Source: Betaproteobacteria bacterium
GTDB taxonomy: Bacteria > Pseudomonadota > Gammaproteobacteria > Burkholderiales > Eutrophovitaceae
NCBI GenBank assembly: GCA_009886305.1
Contig: QXZO01000145.1
Coordinates: forward strand, 1-5,010
DNA length: 5,010 nucleotides
Direction of reading: 5' to 3'
Shown here: positions 1 to 5,010 of the stretch, piece after piece
Numbering within the stretch: position 1 is the first letter of the stretch
Layout of the letters: each line of letters starts with the position of its first letter
Position numbers and translations under genes: made by a program
The notes under the pieces: model-generated
Databases searched by the model: none
The model's input: only the letters and a program-made list of their open reading frames with translations
Told to the model about the DNA's origin: nothing

Positions 1-117
1 CCCACTACCGGCAAACTTATATTAAGCTTTTTAGCTCAGCAGTTATAAACACAGAAACATAGCCACACTGACCTGAAACGTAATAAACTCAGATTAATTA
101 AACCCAGAGCATTAATT
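1..117. other. Leader region upstream of the SDR gene; no gene recognised
   Basis: This AT-rich stretch has no complete reading frame. Two plus-strand frames are open from the left edge: one stops at 46-48 (TAA) and one at 60-62 (TAG). Either could be the last 15 to 20 codons of a gene lying to the left, but the short peptides are not recognisable. The rest, about 63-117, would then be the intergenic leader of the SDR gene. I see no convincing -35/-10 pair, operator palindrome or terminator. A modest AGAG at 106-109 lies 8 nt before the ATG at 118 and is the likely ribosome binding site. Confidence 0.4.
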
Positions 118-897
118 ATGGTGCAGAACGAAAATGTAGGGGTCGCCGTAATCACGGGTGGTGCAAGTGGTATCGGAGAAGCATGCGCGCGGGAATTGTC
201 AGCGAGAGGGGTACCCGTAGTGATAACCGACATCAACCCAAGAGGAAAAGACATTGCCGACAGCATAGGAGGATATTTTTATATGCTAGATGTCACTGAA
301 GACGAAAACGTGAATACATGCGCAGCCTCGATAGAGAGCGATCTCGGTCCAGTGAAACACCTAGTTAATTGTGCTGGTGTCCTGCAACAACCACTAGCTC
401 CTGAGATACTTCCGATGGAAATTTGGGATAACGTTGTAAATGTTGACCAAAGAGGCACTTATTTAAGTTCAGTAGCCTTCGCAAAATATATGATTGAGCG
501 TGAGGAAGGGTCGATAACTAACATTGCATCGATTACAGCGAATCGATCAGTACCCCTTCACTCTTACGCCCCTGCCAAAGCAGCAGTTGTTGCGATTACG
601 GAGTGTCTCGCAGCGGAGTGGGGACCTCGCGGCATCAGAGTAAACGCGGTATCTCCGGGGCATACATTAACACCAGCCCTAGAAAGCGCTATCAACGCAG
701 GGAAACGAGACCCGACACTTCTGATTCAGAATGCACTAGGACGCATGGTTAAAGCCGATGAAATAGCGAAAGCAGTTGCTTTCTTGATTAGCGATGACGC
801 CGCAGCCATCACTGGAATCAATCTTCCGGTGGATTGTGGTTGGTTAGTTTCAACTTCTTGGACAACTTATGGAGGTCTGAGAAAAAGTAATGACTAA
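118..897 (+). CDS. SDR family NAD-dependent oxidoreductase
   Basis: A 259-residue classical short-chain dehydrogenase/reductase, the usual size for the family and expected to be a soluble cytoplasmic oligomer. It has the Rossmann glycine motif TGGASGIG (residues 13-20), an Asp after the second beta strand (D38, in VVITDIN) that normally favours NAD(H) over NADP(H), NCAG at 84-87, Ser138, the YxxxK pair Tyr150/Lys154, and RVNAVSPG after them. At the position usually held by the tetrad Asn (seven residues after Trp103) this protein has Asp110, in VDQRG. The C-terminal GWLVS...YGGLR segment resembles SDRs I remember from rhizobial sugar-alcohol or polyol loci, so oxidation of a secondary alcohol is likely; the substrate cannot be read from sequence. 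ATG 118 is chosen because the glycine motif falls at the normal distance; GTG at 121 is an alternative. It is followed closely by the rhodanese and MFS genes, suggesting one transcript. Confidence 0.93.
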   Translation: MVQNENVGVAVITGGASGIGEACARELSARGVPVVITDINPRGKDIADSIGGYFYMLDVTEDENVNTCAASIESDLGPVKHLVNCAGVLQQPLAPEILPMEIWDNVVNVDQRGTYLSSVAFAKYMIEREEGSITNIASITANRSVPLHSYAPAKAAVVAITECLAAEWGPRGIRVNAVSPGHTLTPALESAINAGKRDPTLLIQNALGRMVKADEIAKAVAFLISDDAAAITGINLPVDCGWLVSTSWTTYGGLRKSND

Positions 898-912
898 TGG
901 TACTTTTGGATT

Positions 913-918
913 GGTGAG
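913..918 (+). promoter_or_regulatory. Ribosome binding site GGTGAG supporting the 926 start of the rhodanese
   Basis: GGTGAG ends 7 nt before ATG 926, an ideal spacing, whereas the upstream candidate GGAGG (871-875) sits 14 nt before ATG 890. Together with the better signal peptide this favours 926 as the main start, without excluding 890. Confidence 0.5.
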
Positions 919-925
919 TTCCAAA

Positions 926-1318
926 ATGTACAGAATGATGCAATTACTTATCTGTGCTTTCTTTTTGGTGAGTAACGTACTGGCGAATGAAATTGATCTT
1001 TCCAAAAGAAACAGTCTAAAACCAGAGGAAACCATACACCTTGATCCTAAAAATATTTTATTCATAGATGTCCGTACGCAGAAAGAATGGAATGACGGAT
1101 ACATTAGCGGTGCAACTCACCTACCCCTAAAAGACTTTACAGCTAATCTAGCTAAAATTGTTCCAGATAAACAAACCACCGTGGTGGTGTACTGTTCTCA
1201 AGGTGGGAGAGCCATTGCGGCAACTAAGTATATGAATAACCTTGGATATCACGCGGTACCCGTGATAAACGGGGGCTATATTCAAATGCTGTCTGCTGGA
1301 CACAAACAATCAAGATAA
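926..1318 (+). CDS. Exported single-domain rhodanese (PspE-like)
   Basis: A 130-residue protein with a single rhodanese domain, similar in plan to E. coli PspE, a periplasmic thiosulfate sulfurtransferase. Residues 1-20 form a signal peptide: a basic start (MYR), a hydrophobic core LLICAFFLV, and a VLA|NE signal peptidase I site. There is no lipobox. The mature domain has the FIDVR strand (D48, R50), a GAxxLPL motif (residues 62-68), and the active-site loop CSQGGR, with Cys90 as the persulfide-carrying residue and Arg95 closing the CxxGxR motif. It would transfer sulfane sulfur in the periplasm; donor and acceptor are unknown. Start choice: ATG 926 has GGTGAG at 913-918, 7 nt upstream, and gives a compact signal peptide. 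ATG 890 in the same frame would add 12 residues and overlap the SDR by 8 nt; its GGAGG (871-875) is 14 nt away. Both are possible. The gene lies between the SDR and MFS genes and is probably co-transcribed with them. Confidence 0.9.
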   Translation: MYRMMQLLICAFFLVSNVLANEIDLSKRNSLKPEETIHLDPKNILFIDVRTQKEWNDGYISGATHLPLKDFTANLAKIVPDKQTTVVVYCSQGGRAIAATKYMNNLGYHAVPVINGGYIQMLSAGHKQSR

Positions 1319-1338
1319 ATAAACACGCTGAGACTCTC

Positions 1339-1344
1339 AGGAGA
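1339..1344 (+). promoter_or_regulatory. Ribosome binding site AGGAGA of the MFS gene
   Basis: AGGAGA is the only purine-rich match to the 16S tail in the 40-nt gap after the rhodanese. It ends 14 nt before ATG 1359, longer than usual. No ATG, GTG or TTG codon lies in frame between the in-frame stop TGA (1329-1331) and 1359, so the start is not in doubt; translation may be modest or helped by coupling to the gene before it. Confidence 0.55.
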
Positions 1345-1358
1345 AATTAAGCAACTCA

Positions 1359-2525
1359 ATGCTACTTATTCGATTTATATCGGTTGCTGTACTTTGTCAT
1401 TTGGCATTCGTATCTACACGTTTTTCTATATCACTCTATGCAATCGATAAAGGGGCTTCAGCGTTTACCGTTGGAGTAATTTTATCTTTATTCTCAGTCA
1501 TTCCTGTGCTCATATCGGTCAGGATCGGGAAATGGATAGACTATCGCGGTCCCTTTATCCCGACAACAGTCGGGATTTCTTTATCCGGCGTTGGTGCCAC
1601 GCTTCCGTTGGTATTTTCTTACGAGACCGCAGATCTTGCACCCCTTCTCGTCTCAGCATCTTTGGTCGGGACAGGTTTTACATTCTCCATTTTATCGATG
1701 CAGCACTATCTCGGAGAAATGAGTGCCCCAGAAAAACGTGCGATTGTTTTTTCGTGGTTCGCTATGGGAGTTTCTATATCTGGATTTTTTGGCCCTGTTC
1801 TTGGAGGCGTAATCATTGATAACTTTTCGCATCGAATGTCTTTCGTCTTGCCGATTGTAGTATCACTGGGTGCAGCTTGTTTATTATTTTTTTCTCGAAA
1901 ACAAAAAAAACCTAAACCTAGTATCGTTAACGCTTCGAAAACAACAAACCCATTCCAATTATTCCGTTATAAAGAACTAAGAGACATACTCATTATCACT
2001 GGGCTTATTTCGATGTGCTGGGATTTACAAAATTTTGTAATCCCGCTTCATGGATCAAAAATTGGATTATCCGCATCAAAAATTGGATTCATTCTTGGCG
2101 CGTTTGCATTGGCTACATTTGGAATTCGCCTATTAATGCCCTTGCTAACAAAATATGCAACAGAATGGCAAATTTTAATTAGCACTCTGGCATGCGCTGC
2201 AGCCTGTTTTTTTCTATTTCCTTTTTTGGAAAGCTACTTATTCTTCATACTGATTGCCTTTGCTCTTGGGTTAGGACTAGGCGCAGCACAACCAAACATC
2301 ATGACCCTTGTTCACGCAACTGCACCTGAGGGACGTGTAGCAGAAGCGTTAGGACTAAGACTCACGATCATCCATGGAAGTCAGGTCATATTGCCATTAA
2401 TCTTCGGAGCATTTGGCACAGCTTTAGGCACGTCCGCTATTTTTTGGATAGTATCGGCGTTAGCTGCAGGAGGCATCGTGCTAGCAGTGAAAAAGAAAAA
2501 ACACTTATCGGATAGAACTATTTAA
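1359..2525 (+). CDS. Major facilitator superfamily (MFS) transporter
   Basis: A 388-residue inner-membrane protein with about 12 predicted helices, roughly at residues 4-24, 36-56, 66-87, 93-113, 128-154, 160-179, 209-230, 241-264, 269-289, 291-311, 333-354 and 357-377. A basic cytoplasmic loop (about 180-208, rich in Lys) separates the two six-helix halves, and the tail is basic (KKKK near 378-381). The loop between helices 2 and 3 carries a form of MFS motif A, G57-KWI-D61-YR-G64. A conserved-looking GRVAEALGLR stretch (325-334) precedes helix 11. The length is normal for a small MFS_1 drug-efflux or sugar-type carrier, and proton coupling is likely from the family. Substrate and direction cannot be inferred from sequence; its place behind an SDR and a rhodanese suggests a metabolite carrier for the same pathway. 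A 15-bp direct repeat lies at the start of helix 8. The stop codon is 15 bp from that of the convergent Nudix-MBL gene. Confidence 0.93.
   Translation: MLLIRFISVAVLCHLAFVSTRFSISLYAIDKGASAFTVGVILSLFSVIPVLISVRIGKWIDYRGPFIPTTVGISLSGVGATLPLVFSYETADLAPLLVSASLVGTGFTFSILSMQHYLGEMSAPEKRAIVFSWFAMGVSISGFFGPVLGGVIIDNFSHRMSFVLPIVVSLGAACLLFFSRKQKKPKPSIVNASKTTNPFQLFRYKELRDILIITGLISMCWDLQNFVIPLHGSKIGLSASKIGFILGAFALATFGIRLLMPLLTKYATEWQILISTLACAAACFFLFPFLESYLFFILIAFALGLGLGAAQPNIMTLVHATAPEGRVAEALGLRLTIIHGSQVILPLIFGAFGTALGTSAIFWIVSALAAGGIVLAVKKKKHLSDRTI
2054..2089 (+). repeat. 15-bp direct repeat, 21 bp apart, inside the MFS gene
   Basis: ATCAAAAATTGGATT occurs identically at 2054-2068 and 2075-2089. The 21-bp offset keeps frame, so the peptide SKIG appears twice, seven residues apart (residues 233-236 and 240-243), at the loop leading into helix 8. 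It may be a remnant of a seven-codon duplication or chance similarity of a conserved GLSASxIG segment. Confidence 0.8.
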
Positions 2526-2540
2526 ACGTTAAATTTATTT

Positions 2541-4202
2541 TTACTTCACTGCGCTAAACCATACATCGTTACTCACGGTAATCCGCTCCTCTTGAAGTAG
2601 CTTCATTAAATGAGCAAGCAAAGAACGTTTGGCGAGTTGATGCAATGTCTGAGAAACATCGTCATAGGCTCTGACCACCAATTCATCAACTGTTCCTTTT
2701 CTTAAAGCAATTAATACATTTAATATTTTTGTCTCTCGCTTTTGGCGATGAACTAACAAACGATTGACTACTTCTTGAGGGTTATCCATCAGAAAGCCAT
2801 GTCCAGGTGCGATCCAGTCAAACTGATAATCGTACAACTTATTTAAGGAACCAAAATACGCTGACATATCTCCGTCGGGAGGATTAATCACGACAGTGGA
2901 TCCCTGCATGATGTGATCTCCGGTAAACAACATACGTGCTTCGGAAAATAGGAAGCATAAGTGGTTAGAGGCATGTCCTGGCGTATGTAGCACATCAATT
3001 TTTAAATCGCCAAAACTTACTTCGTTTCCATCACTCAGCTGCTCGTCAGGAACGAAGGAAGAATCTTGACGCTCCATATGCTCCGCCAAGCGCCCGAAAA
3101 CACATGCTCCCGTTAACTTGCTTATAAGTGCAGCACCGGGCGAGTGGTCGATGTGTGTGTGTGTGCATAAAACCCACTTCACTCGATCTGAAGTTAGATC
3201 TCGTATCGAGTCAATATGCTTTCTACTCTCTGGTCCGGGATCAATAACTAAATAACCATTCGCATCATCGCCCAAAATATAGGTATTAGTTCCTGGGCCG
3301 GTCATGATGCTGGCATTAGGAGCCGTTAATCTTCTAACGCGTTCATCAAGTTTAACCACAACACCCGGTTGTATATCTCGAGATACAGTACCCAATTGGT
3401 CAGGGTCCAATTTACCCGCCTCAGCGTAGGCAAAGTCTCCCGGTAACAGTAATTTTTTTCCGCCAGCCCCAACTGTCAATCTTGGTGTCATAGGGGTAAC
3501 GGGGACCGCATTACGCGTGTAATTTAATGCCTCCTCTACTTCACGAAATTCTGTGAGCTTTTCTATAGTCTTTTGTGTGGGAAACATTAAATTCAATTTC
3601 CCCTGACTATTTAATCTAAGCGCCTCAGCTGGCTTTAACCATCGATGGTCAACTAATTCCCCACCATCATGCTGAGCGACTTGCCCCTGAGGCATTCGTG
3701 CAATGAAAAATCTTGTATCGTAACGACGCGGACTTCCCGCGTGAGTTACCCATCGACTAAAATAATGTAATTGATCTACTTCTAAAGCGAGCTCGGCATC
3801 TCTCAAGACTTCATGAAAATTAACCTCTCCACGATCGAGCGTTTTTCGTTTGCTTGATTGAAATGCCAAATATTCCTTTTCGGAGAACATTTCGTCTGAA
3901 TTTGTGGCTGCGAACAAGACCCCGACCTCTTCAAAACATTCTCGAATTGCCGCAATCCAATAATTTAATCCGCCATCAGGTACACCAAGAATCCGATTTG
4001 CCTCATCACCAATGAGCTTTCCTAACATGGTGAAGTTCTCACCTAAGTCCGACTCATCAAGGGCACCACCAGGAAACACAAAAGCTCCCGCAGCGAAATT
4101 GACCTTGCTGGTTTTTTCCCCGAGCAATACCTCTAGTCCCGCTTGCCCATCTCGGACGAGGATAAGAGTCGATGCCGGTCTTGGAGTGACGATTTCAGAC
4201 AT
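2541..4202 (-). CDS. Fusion protein: Nudix hydrolase + LACTB2-like metallo-beta-lactamase-fold hydrolase
   Basis: A 553-residue cytoplasmic protein with no signal peptide or membrane helix. Residues about 8-225 are a Nudix domain: FVFPGGALDESD (41-52) and REcfEEvG (87-94, with E91/E92 as magnesium ligands) form a Nudix box interrupted by roughly 27 extra residues, an arrangement known from the NUDT19/RP2 type, which hydrolyses CoA-type or nucleotide diphosphates. Residues about 285-480 are an MBL-fold domain with TGPGTNTYI (301-309), the binuclear metal site HTHIDH (H348, H350, D352, H353), HTPGH (H410), TGDH (D429) and PGHG (H468). The HRQKRETKIL stretch (485-494) and following helices match the winged-helix tail of LACTB2-type proteins, which include a single-strand-specific endoribonuclease. 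Both active sites look intact. The natural substrate is unknown. ATG 4202 is the first Met codon after an in-frame TGA at 4218-4220. It lies 75 bp downstream of the HpsN-like gene on the same strand. Confidence 0.92.
   Translation of the reverse strand: MSEIVTPRPASTLILVRDGQAGLEVLLGEKTSKVNFAAGAFVFPGGALDESDLGENFTMLGKLIGDEANRILGVPDGGLNYWIAAIRECFEEVGVLFAATNSDEMFSEKEYLAFQSSKRKTLDRGEVNFHEVLRDAELALEVDQLHYFSRWVTHAGSPRRYDTRFFIARMPQGQVAQHDGGELVDHRWLKPAEALRLNSQGKLNLMFPTQKTIEKLTEFREVEEALNYTRNAVPVTPMTPRLTVGAGGKKLLLPGDFAYAEAGKLDPDQLGTVSRDIQPGVVVKLDERVRRLTAPNASIMTGPGTNTYILGDDANGYLVIDPGPESRKHIDSIRDLTSDRVKWVLCTHTHIDHSPGAALISKLTGACVFGRLAEHMERQDSSFVPDEQLSDGNEVSFGDLKIDVLHTPGHASNHLCFLFSEARMLFTGDHIMQGSTVVINPPDGDMSAYFGSLNKLYDYQFDWIAPGHGFLMDNPQEVVNRLLVHRQKRETKILNVLIALRKGTVDELVVRAYDDVSQTLHQLAKRSLLAHLMKLLQEERITVSNDVWFSAVK
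3152..3165. repeat. (TG)7 / (CA)7 dinucleotide microsatellite in the MBL active site
   Basis: Seven uninterrupted TG units on the plus strand read as (CA)7 on the coding strand. They span codons from the end of Cys346 to the first base of Ile351, so they encode THTH with the two metal-ligand histidines of the HxHxDH motif. A one-unit slip would shift frame in the catalytic domain. Confidence 0.9.
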
Positions 4203-4209
4203 ACTCGCG

Positions 4210-4227
4210 GTCAGAGTTCAATCTGAC
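4210..4227. repeat. Perfect 6-bp inverted repeat just upstream of the Nudix-MBL start codon
   Basis: GTCAGA (4210-4215) and TCTGAC (4222-4227) form a six-base-pair stem with a six-base loop. On the minus strand its end is 7 nt before ATG 4202, where the ribosome binding site should lie, and no good Shine-Dalgarno sequence is visible there. No T-run follows on either strand, so it does not look like an intrinsic terminator. It may affect translation initiation or be a small operator; neither is shown by sequence alone. Confidence 0.45.
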
Positions 4228-4277
4228 AACAAAAGTAACTCAAGTGCGAGTCGACATGAAAACATTAAGATTGCGCC

Positions 4278-5010
4278 CTACGCAACCCGTTTGTGCCCAT
4301 AGCGGCGAACACGAATATCCGCTTGCGCTTTATGTCCGGCGAAACCTTCTACTTCGCAAAGCCTAGAACAGTATTCTCCCACCATCGCAGATGCTTCTGG
4401 CTTAACGCGTTGGTACGTACATGTTTTGATAAATTTACCTACCCATAGCCCGCCCGTATACCGCGCAGCCTTTCTAGTTGGTAGCGTATGATTTGTGCCT
4501 ATTACTTTATCGCCAAAAGAAACGTTCGTCTCTGGACCTAAAAATAGGGCACCGTAATTAGATAAATTGTTCAGGAAGTAATCGTTATTTTTGGTCATTA
4601 CTTGCACGTGCTCAGAGGCCAGTCGATCGGCCTCCTTGACCATTTCTGCATTATCTTTACAGAGAATAACTTGTCCGTAATCCTTCCAAGCTTGCCCTGC
4701 TACTTCGGCCGTTGGCAAAACTGTAAGCTGCTTTTCTATTTGCTTAACGGTATCTTCAGCCAATCTGCGTGACGTAGTCAAAAGGATGGCTGGAGAATTA
4801 GGCCCATGTTCTGCCTGACCTAAAATATCGGTAGCGCATATTTCACCATCGACTGCGTCATCCGCAATGATCAGTGTCTCCGTTGGTCCTGCGAACAAGT
4901 CGATTCCCACGCGTCCGGATAATTGGCGTTTAGCTTCCGCCACAAATGCGTTTCCTGGTCCAGCAATCATATCGACGGGTTTAATCGTTGATGTCCCAAG
5001 AGCCATCGCG
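4278..5010 (-). CDS. hpsN: HpsN-like sulfopropanediol 3-dehydrogenase, histidinol dehydrogenase family (5' end truncated)
   Basis: The reading frame stays open to the window edge (GCG precedes the ATG at 5006, an internal Met), so the true start is outside. About 243 C-terminal residues are present of a family length near 430. Counting from Met 5006, the HisD fold signatures are IAGPGN (14-19), DLFAGPTE (36-43), GQAEHG (63-68; zinc ligands Q64, H67), SEHVQV (131-136; catalytic E132/H133), FGD (D166), GTNHTLPT (H173) and EGFAGH (E220, H225). The zinc and catalytic residues of this half of HisD are all present. Features such as EHVQVMT, ARYTGGLWVGKF, KTCTYQRV and RVRRYG match the HpsN branch rather than biosynthetic HisD. 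HpsN oxidises (R)-2,3-dihydroxypropane-1-sulfonate with two NAD+ to (R)-sulfolactate in DHPS catabolism. The family call is firm; the exact substrate is inferred, and many relatives are simply labelled histidinol dehydrogenase. Confidence 0.85.
   Translation of the reverse strand, partial: AMALGTSTIKPVDMIAGPGNAFVAEAKRQLSGRVGIDLFAGPTETLIIADDAVDGEICATDILGQAEHGPNSPAILLTTSRRLAEDTVKQIEKQLTVLPTAEVAGQAWKDYGQVILCKDNAEMVKEADRLASEHVQVMTKNNDYFLNNLSNYGALFLGPETNVSFGDKVIGTNHTLPTRKAARYTGGLWVGKFIKTCTYQRVKPEASAMVGEYCSRLCEVEGFAGHKAQADIRVRRYGHKRVA

Noticed and set aside
36..266. 76-codon minus-strand reading frame opposite the SDR start
   Set aside because: It is mostly antisense to the SDR glycine-motif region and its translation shows no family features.
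850..1104. 84-codon minus-strand reading frame opposite the SDR end and rhodanese
   Set aside because: It is antisense to clear coding sequence with an SDR tail and signal peptide; no domain or ribosome binding site supports it.
1532..1819. 95-codon reading frame inside the MFS gene on the same strand
   Set aside because: It lies wholly within the well-supported MFS gene in another frame, and its translation has no family resemblance.
1887..1910. Homopolymer runs T7 and A8 in the MFS gene as a phase-variation switch or frameshift site
   Set aside because: The reading frame is continuous through both runs, they encode ordinary helix-end and Lys-rich loop residues, and no alternative product is suggested.
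2521..2540. Possible bidirectional terminator in the 15-bp convergent gap (TTTAAACGTTAAATTT)
   Set aside because: The only symmetry is short and AT-rich (AACGTT core with a mismatch beside it); there is no GC-rich stem, so it is not a convincing intrinsic terminator.
4228..4255. Terminator-like element after the HpsN-like gene on the minus strand (ACTC-GCACTT-GAGT then a T-rich stretch)
   Set aside because: The stem is only four base pairs plus a wobble and the following stretch TACTTTTGTTGT is interrupted; too weak to call.
4012..4302. 96-codon plus-strand reading frame antisense to the Nudix-MBL start and running into the HpsN-like gene end
   Set aside because: It overlaps two well-supported genes on the opposite strand and has no recognisable domain.
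4278..5006. Complete short HisD-like protein starting at ATG 5006
   Set aside because: The frame is open to the window edge and the sequence begins in the middle of the HisD fold (AMALGT before the IAGPGN motif), so this is an internal Met of a truncated gene.

Overview
The window holds four complete protein genes and one truncated gene, all of ordinary bacterial type. Base composition looks moderate (not computed) and the protein families are typical of Proteobacteria. The truncated HpsN-like gene and the SDR subfamily suggest a heterotrophic, probably marine or soil, alpha-, beta- or gammaproteobacterium. No lineage-specific marker is present, so this is an inference. I see no tRNA, rRNA, CRISPR array, insertion sequence, integrase or phage gene.

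Layout. Positions 1-117 are a leader without a recognisable gene, possibly including the last codons of an upstream gene. On the plus strand there follows a tight three-gene block: an NAD-type short-chain dehydrogenase (118-897), a small exported PspE-like rhodanese (926-1318, or from 890) and a 12-helix major facilitator transporter (1359-2525). This block ends 15 bp from the stop codon of a convergent minus-strand pair. In the direction of transcription, that pair is an HpsN-type member of the histidinol dehydrogenase family (4278 to beyond the right edge, 5' end missing), then after 75 bp a 553-residue fusion of a Nudix hydrolase with a LACTB2-like metallo-beta-lactamase-fold hydrolase (2541-4202). 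Neither strand has a convincing intrinsic terminator in the short intergenic gaps.

How the genes may work together. The HpsN-like protein points to oxidation of a polyol or organosulfonate, best matched by (R)-2,3-dihydroxypropane-1-sulfonate (DHPS) to (R)-sulfolactate. The SDR could supply a second polyol dehydrogenase, the rhodanese could handle reactive sulfur in the periplasm, and the MFS protein could move a substrate or product. This link is inference: the two groups are on opposite strands, and the cluster's diagnostic transporters and sulfo-lyases are not in the window. The Nudix-MBL fusion looks like a housekeeping or nucleotide-metabolism gene that happens to be next door.

The most noteworthy points are the Nudix-MBL fusion with its interrupted Nudix box, the HpsN-type HisD paralogue, an Asn-to-Asp change at the expected SDR tetrad position, a (CA)7 microsatellite that encodes part of the MBL metal-binding motif, a perfect hairpin just upstream of the fusion gene's start codon, and an in-frame 15-bp direct repeat in the MFS gene. 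I did not find a clearly undescribed system.
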